Below are positions 23,466 to 31,560 of a stretch of DNA of 62,236 bases, piece after piece. The position numbers and the translations under genes are program-made. Source of the DNA: JBNARI01 sp049718765 (lineage in GTDB: Bacteria; Bacillota; Sulfobacillia; DUMF01). Location of the stretch: the NCBI GenBank assembly GCA_049718765.1, contig JBNARI010000008.1, forward strand, positions 1 to 62,236, read 5' to 3'. The notes below the pieces were generated by a model. The model was not told the DNA's origin. It saw nothing but the letters and a program-made list of their open reading frames with translations, and did not search any database. Positions within the stretch are counted from its first letter, which is position 1, and every line of letters starts with the position of its first letter.

Positions 23466-24316
23466 ACGCTCGCCCCACCCGCAATTCCGGCTTCAGAGGT
23501 TCGCCCAATCGACACCGACTTTGCGGTCACGTTCACGGAAAGCACGTTCAGCGCCGTCAAATAATCGGTCATAAAAGCCACCCTCTTTTGGGCTTCTCCA
23601 AGCACCGAAAAACAATTACACCCGTACTTCAGGACCACGTCCACGTTTATTATGACCCCCTCTGGTTTCGTCTCCACCACGGCTCTCAGAGCCCTCTCTA
23701 TCCCATCCACCGCAGATGACTCGTGTAACGCAATGGTCATTATCACAGAGTCAGCAATGTAAAACCTGCCCAGAGAGCTATACGTTGGACGCACAATCGA
23801 CTTCTCCACTATATACTCGCTGGCGCTACCACGCGGCCGAATAAGGAACCTGAGTGGGTCTACCAGGTATCCAGAAAAAGTCTTTTTGACCTCGAGAGTG
23901 GCTGCAGGAATAACGTGTTTGCCTTGTTCTCGCCTGATACGCAATGCCCTCTTGATATCATCAGGCGAGGCCACCTCCCTGATGTGCACGAACTTTGCAG
24001 GAGCAGGCAACCCAAGAGCCTCAGCTATTCGCTCTACCATCTTCTGAGAAGTCCCCAGTATGAGTATCCTCTGGGGCTGAACTTCCCGGATCTTGGCTCT
24101 AGCTGCAGCTGCCTGGGCAGGATCCCAAAACAGCGCCCTCTTGACTGCCTGAAGTTTAGTGGGTTCCTTCTTGGCTGATGCGCCCGCCAGGATCTTGGAG
24201 TCCTTGATTACAAGTCCATCATCTATGATCAGGTCAGCCTGATACTTGTGCGCCACCAGAGAAGCCCTGTAGCTCTTGCCCGTGCCGCTTGCACCAATTA
24301 GCGCGATCACTTCCAT
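23462..24316 (-). CDS. P-loop NTPase fused to an Asp23/Gls24-like domain
   Basis: 284 residues. The N-terminus EVIALIGASGTGKSYRASLVA is a Walker A loop (residues 8-15); LIIDDGLVI and RILILGTSQKM fit later strands of a P-loop fold. The last ~85 residues (YIADSVIMTIALHES... INVDVVLKYGCNCFSVLGEAQKRVAFMT... VNVTAKSV) resemble Asp23/Gls24 proteins, with the D-V-V-L-K-Y-G pattern of that family. Asp23 proteins are membrane-associated in cell-envelope stress. The function of the fusion is unknown. It is translationally coupled to rpoN (ATGA). Confidence 0.75.
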   Translation of the reverse strand: MEVIALIGASGTGKSYRASLVAHKYQADLIIDDGLVIKDSKILAGASAKKEPTKLQAVKRALFWDPAQAAAARAKIREVQPQRILILGTSQKMVERIAEALGLPAPAKFVHIREVASPDDIKRALRIRREQGKHVIPAATLEVKKTFSGYLVDPLRFLIRPRGSASEYIVEKSIVRPTYSSLGRFYIADSVIMTIALHESSAVDGIERALRAVVETKPEGVIINVDVVLKYGCNCFSVLGEAQKRVAFMTDYLTALNVLSVNVTAKSVSIGRTSEAGIAGGASV

Positions 24317-24368
24317 GAGTCTGTTGATTCCGTCCCTATGAAAGATTCTCGAAAATAATTATAACTCC

Positions 24369-24384
24369 TGCATCAGGTTTGCCC
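24369..24384 (-). promoter_or_regulatory. Candidate sigma-54 promoter upstream of the P-loop/Asp23-rpoN operon
   Basis: On the minus strand GGGCAAACCTGATGCA matches the -24/-12 pattern TGGCAC-N5-TTGCA at GGCA, T, GC and A, with the required GG-N10-GC spacing. A TATAAT follows 14 bases on but without a -35 box. Start would be about 40 nt before the ATG. Chance matches to this pattern are not rare. Confidence 0.35.
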
Positions 24385-24538
24385 CCATGGCGCCACAATG
24401 CCAGAACGAGTTCGTGATCGTGGTTCAATTTTGGTTCATTTGTAACCCAAAGATAAGCCAGAACGTGGAGGATTAGGAACAAGGTTCGACGAAAAACGTC
24501 AAGTAGTTAAAGTAGAAAGCCAGGGAGTGATAGCGTAA

Positions 24539-26683
24539 ATGTACAAGGTTAGGGGCGTAATCGCAGCAGCCATTCTGGCAACTGTAGCGACTTGTTTTGC
24601 AGCAGGGATGCTCCCAATTTCCCGAGCACCAGCGGTTTTCGCTCAAGCAACACAACAGGGCAGGACTGCAGTGGTGATTCCCACTCAAGCAAACCTGCGC
24701 AAGACCCCGAGCCTTTCTGGAGCTGTGCTTGCCCTGCTCAAGGCCGGACAGGAACTTGAGGTACTTGCAGAACAGGGAGATTGGCTCAAAGTGCGCTACC
24801 AGGGCCAAGAAGCGTGGATCCACAAGTCGGTGGTGGAGGTCAAACTAGATAAGGAGCTTATCTTGGCCACTGTAACGGCTACGTCCGCAAACCTAAGGCA
24901 AGGTCCTGGTACGTCCTACGCGATTGTGGGACGAGCAGCTAAGTCCCAGACTTTCCGGGCTCTGGGCGTCAGGACAGGGTGGGTGAAAGTTGAGTTCTCC
25001 CCGGGAAAGACGGCGTGGATATCAGACACCCTTGTCTCCATGAAGGCCCTGGACGAAGCAATGATCAAGGGCTCACCCAGGCCAAAGGCCGCAGTTGCTG
25101 TAGCAGACACGTCCTTGCGCTTTTCCCCTGCTGACTTCTCGGGCGTTGTGGCCACGGTACGTGAAGGTACGGGTTTGAAGTACGAGACGTCCAAGAACAG
25201 CTGGGTGCTGGTGCAGACTCCCCGTGGCCAGCGGGGTTGGCTAGACGCCACAGACGTTAAGCTATATGACACGGTCCCTTTTGGGGAGTCTGTCAACTAC
25301 AGGGTGGAAACAGACCTTTGGGAGATCAAGCAATTCCCCCTTGTGAAAGTGAAGTCCACAGCCAACCTCAGAGCTGGACCCGGCACCAACCATAAGGTCC
25401 TGGCAAAGCTCACCCCTGGCACAATGCTAAAACTGCTTGACCAGGGGTCAGGGTGGTACAAGGTGTCTACTCCCCAAGGCACCGTTGGCTGGATCGCTTC
25501 GTACCTGACGGCCCCACACTCACGGCCTGCTGTCGTTTCGGTGAGGGTAGAGGCCAAGACCCCACAAAGTAAGCTGCTGATCGTGGAAGGCGGGTTAACC
25601 TCAGGCTATCCCTTTGTGTCACCAAAAGGCACCGGGGTAGGGGTCTTCCTTCAAGATCCCGGGGCCAGGGCAGGTTTCCTTGAGCTCAACAGTTATGACC
25701 TGGTCAGCCTGAGCGTTGGCCCCAGCGGCGTGTGGCTTAGCACCAGTCAATGGCCAAAAGTGGAACTGGTGGAGAAGACCTCTAGCCGGATAGTGTTCGA
25801 AATATGCACCGAAGTGACAGGCATTACCCTGTCCGGCAAGCAAGATCGGGACGTGTTGTTCATTGAGGCTCGTGGTTTTATGAGCCCGACCGTCACCTGG
25901 AACGAAACCTCCAAGGTCATCGAGGTAACAGCTCCTGGGGCCCGCTATACAGGATCGACCCGAACCTTCAATGGCAATTTCGCGGGACGCGTGAGTGTGA
26001 CTACTTCCAGCTTCAGTGTTAGGATTGAATCGAAGGTAGGCCCAAGGTACGTTGCAAGGGAAATCGCCGGTGGGCTTCAGTTTGAACTGTTGTCACCAGG
26101 TTTGAAAGGCAAGAGGATCGTGATAGATCCAGGCCACGGTGGCTCTGACCCCGGCGCCATTGGAAACACAGGCCTCAAGGAGAAAGACGTAAACCTGGCC
26201 ATTGCTACCAAGCTCAAGTCGCTGCTCGAAACCAAGGGGGCAACGGTATACATGACCCGGGTCGGGGACACCGACGCACTGCTTCCACCTGGCCAAAAGG
26301 AAAAACAAGGGGAACTTGAAACCAGAGCTGCATGGGCTGGTGCAGTGCAGGCTGACTGCATGATCTCAGTACATAACAACGCAAACCCTGACAGCTCCAT
26401 GCGCGGAACTTCGGTTTACCTTGCCAAGTCCACTCCAAACACTGCGTCGAGCACGGTGCTCGCTCAGGCAGTGCAGGAAGAGCTGAGTCGAGCCCTGAAC
26501 AGCGAGAACCGGGGCATCAGGTTTTCCAACCTGTATGTGCCAAGGGAAAGCGGTGTCCCCTGCATCATTGCAGAAGTGCTGTTCGTGAGCAATCCGTCAG
26601 ACGAAGCCCTCCTTAAGTTGGGTGCAACCCAAGACAAAGCGGCTCAAGGAATCGCTGCCGGGATCGAACGGTTTTTCCAGTGA
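24539..26683 (+). CDS. N-acetylmuramoyl-L-alanine amidase with SH3b and AMIN-like domains
   Basis: 714 residues with a signal peptide (residues 1-~36, ending AVFA). Bacterial SH3 repeats follow at ~42-100, ~108-167, ~185-240 and ~268-325 (TANLRAGPGTNHKVLAKL is the clearest), then a beta-rich AMIN-like domain (~335-525), then Amidase_3 (~530-714). Zinc ligands and catalytic residues: IDPGHGGSDPGAIG, LKEKDVNL, SVHNNAN and IAEVLFVSN. It cleaves the amide between muramic acid and L-Ala in the wall. It starts a plus-strand run with the MEMO/AMMECR1 and radical-SAM genes. Confidence 0.94.
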   Translation: MYKVRGVIAAAILATVATCFAAGMLPISRAPAVFAQATQQGRTAVVIPTQANLRKTPSLSGAVLALLKAGQELEVLAEQGDWLKVRYQGQEAWIHKSVVEVKLDKELILATVTATSANLRQGPGTSYAIVGRAAKSQTFRALGVRTGWVKVEFSPGKTAWISDTLVSMKALDEAMIKGSPRPKAAVAVADTSLRFSPADFSGVVATVREGTGLKYETSKNSWVLVQTPRGQRGWLDATDVKLYDTVPFGESVNYRVETDLWEIKQFPLVKVKSTANLRAGPGTNHKVLAKLTPGTMLKLLDQGSGWYKVSTPQGTVGWIASYLTAPHSRPAVVSVRVEAKTPQSKLLIVEGGLTSGYPFVSPKGTGVGVFLQDPGARAGFLELNSYDLVSLSVGPSGVWLSTSQWPKVELVEKTSSRIVFEICTEVTGITLSGKQDRDVLFIEARGFMSPTVTWNETSKVIEVTAPGARYTGSTRTFNGNFAGRVSVTTSSFSVRIESKVGPRYVAREIAGGLQFELLSPGLKGKRIVIDPGHGGSDPGAIGNTGLKEKDVNLAIATKLKSLLETKGATVYMTRVGDTDALLPPGQKEKQGELETRAAWAGAVQADCMISVHNNANPDSSMRGTSVYLAKSTPNTASSTVLAQAVQEELSRALNSENRGIRFSNLYVPRESGVPCIIAEVLFVSNPSDEALLKLGATQDKAAQGIAAGIERFFQ

Positions 26684-26725
26684 GTGGGTGGGCAGAATAC
26701 TTTCGAACCGAAGGAGATGGTAAGC

Positions 26726-28072
26726 ATGGCTCCGGCGCAACACCGTGTGGTCTTTGGCGCTCTGGCACCTCACCCCCCAATAATCATTCCGGAGGTAGGA
26801 AGGGGGGAAGAACAACAGGCACATTCAACTGTTGCCGGCATGATGAAGCTAGGCGAACTGGTCGCGACTTCGGGCGCAGACACCCTGGTACTCATGTCGC
26901 CGCACAGTCCCATTGCAGGCAATGCGTTTCTCATTAACGCCGCGCAGGTGCTCTCGGGTGATTTCGCACAGTTCGGTGCCCCAAGCGTGAGGTTACAGTT
27001 TACCAACAACCCTGAGCTTGTGAAACTCATTCGCGATTCTGCACAAGCTGCTGGCATCAACTGCGTGGCCTTTAACGACCCGGTGCCCCTGGATCATGGC
27101 CTGCTTGTGCCATTGTATTACGTGGCCAAGGCGGGGTTCCGAGGCAGCATTGTTCCCATTTCCGTGAGCTTGGTTGACCAGGGAAAACAGTTCCGGTTTG
27201 GCCAGGTGCTGGCATCTGCATTGGAACGCCAAGTTAAATGGAAAGTGGGTTTCCTGGCTAGCGGCGACCTGTCTCACCGTCTTCTTCCCGAATCCCCTGC
27301 AGGTTATGACCCTGCAGGAGCCGAATTCGACAAGTATCTCGTGGAGGCCGTATCCCGGTTGGACGCCAAGGCATTGGTGGAAATCAGCCCCCATCTTGCA
27401 GAAAGGGCTGGGGAGTGTGGCCTTAGGCCAGCCACAGTGTTGCTTGGCCTTCTGGACCGGTACGAGTGCGAACCCCAGCTTATCAGCTACGAAGGCCCGT
27501 TTGGAGTTGGTTATGCGGTTTTCTATGCAAGGGTAGTACAGGCCAAACCCCAGGCCAAGGAGATATCCCCGGCAGCACGGCTTGCCCGCCAGAGTCTCGA
27601 ATATTATCTACGCACTGGGAAGTACCTACCTGTCCCAGCAGATGCCCCTGCTGAACTAACCCGCCAAGCCGCGGCTTTCGTTTCAATACATAGGGGAGAC
27701 GCACTGCGTGGCTGCATCGGTACCATTGTGCCTACTAAGCCCACAGTAGCGGAGGAAATCATCCACAATGCAGTCGCAGCTGGGCTGGACGACCCTAGGT
27801 TCGATCCAGTGAGGCTTGACGAGATGGAAGAGCTACGCTTCAAGGTGGATGTGCTGTCCCCCCTGGAACAGATTCGCTCCCCTAGTCAGCTCAACCCAAA
27901 AGTTTACGGAGTGCTTGTCAGGAAGGGCCATAGGTCAGGTGTCCTCCTGCCTGACCTTCCGGGAATAGACTCTGTGGATCAACAGCTGTTAATTGCAAAG
28001 CAAAAGGCAGGCATCGATCCTTCGGACAAAGACGTGGAGCTATACCGCTTCACGGTGACCAGGTATGAGTAG
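26726..28072 (+). CDS. Fused MEMO-AMMECR1 protein (AmmeMemoRadiSam proteins B and A)
   Basis: 448 residues from ATG at 26726, preceded by AAGGAG. Residues ~1-275 are a MEMO domain: ALAPHPPIIIPEVG, LMSPHSPIAGN, DHGLLVPLYY, ASGDLSHRL and GECGLRPATVLLGL keep the His/Cys positions shared with dioxygenase-fold proteins. Residues ~285-448 are AMMECR1: AAAFVSIHRGDALRGCIGTIVP holds the hallmark RGCIG. Bacteria and archaea usually carry the two as separate genes beside a radical-SAM partner; the system is conserved but of unknown function. The next gene, overlapping by 8 nt, is that partner. Confidence 0.93.
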   Translation: MAPAQHRVVFGALAPHPPIIIPEVGRGEEQQAHSTVAGMMKLGELVATSGADTLVLMSPHSPIAGNAFLINAAQVLSGDFAQFGAPSVRLQFTNNPELVKLIRDSAQAAGINCVAFNDPVPLDHGLLVPLYYVAKAGFRGSIVPISVSLVDQGKQFRFGQVLASALERQVKWKVGFLASGDLSHRLLPESPAGYDPAGAEFDKYLVEAVSRLDAKALVEISPHLAERAGECGLRPATVLLGLLDRYECEPQLISYEGPFGVGYAVFYARVVQAKPQAKEISPAARLARQSLEYYLRTGKYLPVPADAPAELTRQAAAFVSIHRGDALRGCIGTIVPTKPTVAEEIIHNAVAAGLDDPRFDPVRLDEMEELRFKVDVLSPLEQIRSPSQLNPKVYGVLVRKGHRSGVLLPDLPGIDSVDQQLLIAKQKAGIDPSDKDVELYRFTVTRYE

Positions 28073-29111
28073 CAGCCCAAGCCAAACGGAAGCCAGGTAT
28101 TACCGATCCCTTGAGGGGCTGGACGTTCAGTGCGAGCTGTGCCCCAGGAGTTGCCTTATCAGACCAGGCACAAGGGGATTCTGTAGGGGAAGAGTTAACC
28201 TGGGCGGAAAGCTCGTTGCTCAAAGCTACGGACGCATCACATCTATTGCGTTGGATCCCATTGAGAAGAAACCGCTGTACCACTTCTACCCCGGCTCCAC
28301 AGTGCTGAGCGTTGGGACCTATGGCTGTAACTTTTCGTGCGACTTCTGCCAAAACTGGGCCATCGCCCAAAGGGATGCTGATTACACTGAGGTTTCCCCA
28401 GCCCAGCTCGTGGAAGTTGCTCAAAGGGAGCGGGCTCACCACCCAGATTGTGTAGGTATTGCCTATACTTATTCAGAACCAATGGTGTGGTTTGAGTACG
28501 TCATGGACACAGCGCGCCTCGCCAGGTCAGCGGGGCTTAAGAACGTGTTAGTCACTAATGGGTTTATCAATCACGAGCCGTTCCTTGAGCTGCTAACTGT
28601 GGCGGATGCTATGAACATAGACCTGAAAGCCTTCGAACCCGGGTATTACCAGCAGGTGTGCCACGGCAGCCTTGAACCAGTACTTGCAAACATAGAGGCT
28701 GCCATACGCCAAGGGTGCCACGTGGAGCTGACTACCCTGGTGGTGCCAGGGCTGAACGATTCCCCAGACCACATGGAGGCAGCTGCTCGTTGGATAGCTT
28801 CCCTTGATCCGGAAACTCCCCTTCATCTGAGCCGGTACTTTCCAGCCAATAGGATGAGCTTGCCTCCAACCCCCATTTCAACTCTGGTAAACCTGCACTG
28901 GGTAGCCCGAAAGTTCCTTCATTACGTTTATGTGGGAAATGCGCCACAACTTAACCTGGACGACACTAATTGCCCCCAGTGTAAGACCCAAGTTATAATC
29001 AGGCAAGGACTGGCAATGAGGGCGTTCAATCTGAACGGAGATCTTTGCCCCGTTTGTGGTTGGCAAATCCGGCTTACGGGAACCCCAGCGGATGGCGCGC
29101 CGAAACCCTAG
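28065..29111 (+). CDS. AmmeMemoRadiSam-system radical-SAM enzyme
   Basis: 348 residues. The radical-SAM motif CNFSCDFC (Cys88, Cys92, Cys95) follows an N-terminal Cys cluster (CELCPRSC and GFCRG), as in pyruvate-formate-lyase-activase-like proteins. The C-terminal zinc-ribbon CPQC...CPVC is also typical of this subgroup. VLVTNGFIN and MNIDLKAF fit the barrel. It overlaps the MEMO-AMMECR1 gene by 8 nt, so the two proteins are almost certainly made together; the substrate could be the MEMO-AMMECR1 protein or a third partner, which is inference. Confidence 0.93.
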   Translation: MSSSPSQTEARYYRSLEGLDVQCELCPRSCLIRPGTRGFCRGRVNLGGKLVAQSYGRITSIALDPIEKKPLYHFYPGSTVLSVGTYGCNFSCDFCQNWAIAQRDADYTEVSPAQLVEVAQRERAHHPDCVGIAYTYSEPMVWFEYVMDTARLARSAGLKNVLVTNGFINHEPFLELLTVADAMNIDLKAFEPGYYQQVCHGSLEPVLANIEAAIRQGCHVELTTLVVPGLNDSPDHMEAAARWIASLDPETPLHLSRYFPANRMSLPPTPISTLVNLHWVARKFLHYVYVGNAPQLNLDDTNCPQCKTQVIIRQGLAMRAFNLNGDLCPVCGWQIRLTGTPADGAPKP

Positions 29112-29246
29112 GAAGGTGCTGGGTGCAGGGTTCCAAGTTTATGCTCAGGAGAAGACGGGCCAAAGTCATCACAAGGGCCAGCAGGGTTGCGCCTGCATGT
29201 AGGCGGAACTTCACAAGGGAAGGAGGCGAAACCTGGCACGGAGCCC

Positions 29247-30206
29247 ATGTCGCTCCACTTGCCAGGCACAAATATGGCGGTCAACTTGAAGGGTAGAGAT
29301 TACATATCGATTCACGATTTCACTGTTGAGGAGTTCAACCAGTTCCTGGAGGTGGCTCATCACCTCAAAAGGCTGCACCTCGTGGGTACTGCGTTCACTC
29401 CACTTCTCGGCAAGACCCTCGCCATGATATTCCACAAGCCATCCACCAGAACCCGGGTGTCCTTTGAAGTGGGCATGTCCCAGCTCGGCGGCAGGGCCCT
29501 GTACTTGAGCGCCTCCGAGTTGCAGCTCAGGAGAGGCGAAACCATCGGAGATACGGCTCAAGTGCTGTCCCGATACGTGGATGCCATACTGATCAGGACC
29601 TTCTCCCACCAGGACGTGGTAGACCTGGCCAAGTTCGCTACGGTGCCGGTCATCAACGGGCTCACCGACCTACTCCACCCTACTCAGGCGCTTGCAGACG
29701 TAATGACCATTCAGGAAAAGAAAGGAGGCCTGCGTGGGGTAAAGTTAGCATATGTGGGCGACGGCAATAACGTGGCTCATTCCCTTATGTTTGCTGCAGC
29801 CAAGACCGGCATGAGGATTGCGATTGCCTGTCCAGAAGGCTACGACCCCCGCCCGGAAATCGTCAAATTGGCCAAAGAAGACGCCCTTCAAACTGGGACT
29901 ACCATTGAGTTGCTTAGGGACCCCTTCGAAGCAGTCTCAGGTGCTGACGTGGTTTACACAGACGTGTGGGCAAGCATGGGTCAAGAAGAGGAGCACGCAA
30001 AGAGAGTTAAAGCCCTCAGTAGGTACCAGGTTAACAAGAAGCTGATGGAGGCTGCAAATAAGGACGCAATCTTCATGCACTGCCTGCCTGCCCATCGCGG
30101 GGAAGAAGTAACGGACGAGGTGATGGACAGCAAGCAGTCGGTGGTTTTTGACCAAGCAGAGAACAGGTTGCATGCCCACAAAGCCATTCTTGCCCTACTG
30201 CTTTAA
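29247..30206 (+). CDS. argF: Ornithine carbamoyltransferase
   Basis: 319 residues from ATG at 29247; ATG at 29274 would give 310 and cannot be excluded because neither has an ideal ribosome site. It makes citrulline from ornithine and carbamoyl phosphate. Motifs: KPSTRTRVSFEV (carbamoyl phosphate), HPTQALAD, DVWASMGQE and FMHCLPAHRGEE (catalytic Cys). It lies 135 bp after the radical-SAM gene and its 3' end overlaps the convergent HAD gene by 12 bp. argG and argH are 3.7 kb away on the same strand. Confidence 0.96.
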   Translation: MSLHLPGTNMAVNLKGRDYISIHDFTVEEFNQFLEVAHHLKRLHLVGTAFTPLLGKTLAMIFHKPSTRTRVSFEVGMSQLGGRALYLSASELQLRRGETIGDTAQVLSRYVDAILIRTFSHQDVVDLAKFATVPVINGLTDLLHPTQALADVMTIQEKKGGLRGVKLAYVGDGNNVAHSLMFAAAKTGMRIAIACPEGYDPRPEIVKLAKEDALQTGTTIELLRDPFEAVSGADVVYTDVWASMGQEEEHAKRVKALSRYQVNKKLMEAANKDAIFMHCLPAHRGEEVTDEVMDSKQSVVFDQAENRLHAHKAILALLL

Positions 30207-30851
30207 GTCGCGGGAACACAGCATCTCGAGCAGTTGGCGCAGTTCTCGGACGGAATTGCACGCAAAGTCAGGGCCGGCAGCCAGTACTTTCCCTGGCTCG
30301 AACTGGCCCCACAGGGCAGCAATCGTGGTGACCCCAGCGGACCGCCCTGCGAGGACGTCGTAGGGGCTATCTCCTACGATTACTGCTTCCTGGGGCTTGC
30401 AGCCTAGTCGATTCAGCGCAAGTTTGATGGCTTCTGGGTGAGGTTTGTGATGTAAGACGTCTTCGGCGCAAACCACTGCGTCGAAGAAGTCTTCAATCCC
30501 AAACAGGGCCAGGGCCATCCCAGTGGATTCCCGTCGCTTGTTAGTCACAAGGCCAAGGAGCAGCCCTTGTGCCTTGAGAGTGCTAAGGGTATCTGTGATT
30601 CCTGGAAACAGCGTGGCGTAAAAGGGAAAAGTGCTCAAATTATGCTCAAGATAGGTCTTGACCAGTTCCTGCCATCTTTCGGGGCACAGTCTTTGCATAG
30701 TGTCCGACAGGGGAAGGCCATATAGGTCCTTTACGTCTTCCGGCTCCAGCTCCCTCCCCAAGCAGTGCAAGGCAGTGAACCGAAGAGACTCATATATTGA
30801 CTTCTTGGTGTCTGCAACTGTACCGTCGAAATCAAACAGCGCTGCTCTCAC
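30195..30851 (-). CDS. HAD-superfamily phosphatase (PpaX/Gph-like)
   Basis: 218 residues from GTG at 30851. HAD motif I LFDFDGTVADT, motif II LVTNKRRES, motif III Lys in HHKPHPEA and motif IV VGDSPYDVLAG are intact, with a helical cap between I and II. Close to pyrophosphatase PpaX and phosphoglycolate phosphatase; the exact substrate is unclear. It overlaps the 3' end of the Psd-like gene by 20 nt and is last in a four-gene operon with lipid-type enzymes, so a phospho-headgroup substrate is possible. Confidence 0.87.
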   Translation of the reverse strand: MRAALFDFDGTVADTKKSIYESLRFTALHCLGRELEPEDVKDLYGLPLSDTMQRLCPERWQELVKTYLEHNLSTFPFYATLFPGITDTLSTLKAQGLLLGLVTNKRRESTGMALALFGIEDFFDAVVCAEDVLHHKPHPEAIKLALNRLGCKPQEAVIVGDSPYDVLAGRSAGVTTIAALWGQFEPGKVLAAGPDFACNSVRELRQLLEMLCSRDLKQ

Positions 30852-31560
30852 GTGGCACCACCGCTACAACGGTCTGTCCGCCCACAACCCTGTCGCCAGG
30901 CTTCACGGTAACTTGGACGTTGCTCGTTGGAATCACCAGATCCACCTGAGATCCCCGCTCTATGAAGGAAACCTTTTGGCCTGCCCGCAAGATGTCGCCT
31001 TCTTTGACGAAGCACCTGATCTTGTTAACGAATTTGTCTGCAATCTCCACCACTACTACGCTAATGACATCGTTAGAAAGGAACAACGTGTTTCGTTCGT
31101 TTTGAAGCCTGTATTTGTGGGAAAACAGGTCAACCGCCCTGCGCAAGTACGTAAGCTTCATGTATTCCCACAAATCAACCATGGGTAGGTTGACCTTGGC
31201 GGGGAAGTAAACAATCCTGTCGACCTTGCCCCCAATTGGCGCGTAGTTGAAATGCACGTCCAACGGAGACATGTAGATCCCGATTAACCACCCTTGCGAA
31301 GCCAGTCCCCAGTCGGTCTTGGTTATCTCGGGTAGTGGTATTCGTTCACCCTTCTTGTTTGACTCAACTTCTCCCCCGCGGAACTCCCTGGTGTACACCA
31401 CAATCCCGTCAGCAGGGGCAAGTATCGCGTCGTCCCTGGCCGGAGGTATGCGAACCGGATCCCGGTAAAACCACACCCTCCTGAGGAACCACAGCAAAGC
31501 CCCCCAGCACCCCATAATTCCAAGAATCACCGTCAACGCCAATTTGGCTTCTTGTGCCAT
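30832..31560 (-). CDS. Phosphatidylserine-decarboxylase-like membrane enzyme
   Basis: 242 residues from ATG at 31560 (GGGAAGG 5 nt upstream). One membrane helix (LALTVILGIMGCWGALLWFL), then FYRDPVR and DDAILAPADGIVV, MSPLDVHFNYAPIGGKV, and FIERGSQVDLVIP. These match the Psd family: the PADG block, the SPLDVH His and a GS self-cleavage site forming the pyruvoyl group. The cleavage motif reads RGSQ instead of LGST, closer to archaeal or type-II forms. The substrate may be phosphatidylserine or a related aminolipid. It starts inside the GCS2-like gene (28-nt overlap). Confidence 0.85.
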   Translation of the reverse strand: MAQEAKLALTVILGIMGCWGALLWFLRRVWFYRDPVRIPPARDDAILAPADGIVVYTREFRGGEVESNKKGERIPLPEITKTDWGLASQGWLIGIYMSPLDVHFNYAPIGGKVDRIVYFPAKVNLPMVDLWEYMKLTYLRRAVDLFSHKYRLQNERNTLFLSNDVISVVVVEIADKFVNKIRCFVKEGDILRAGQKVSFIERGSQVDLVIPTSNVQVTVKPGDRVVGGQTVVAVVPRESSAV

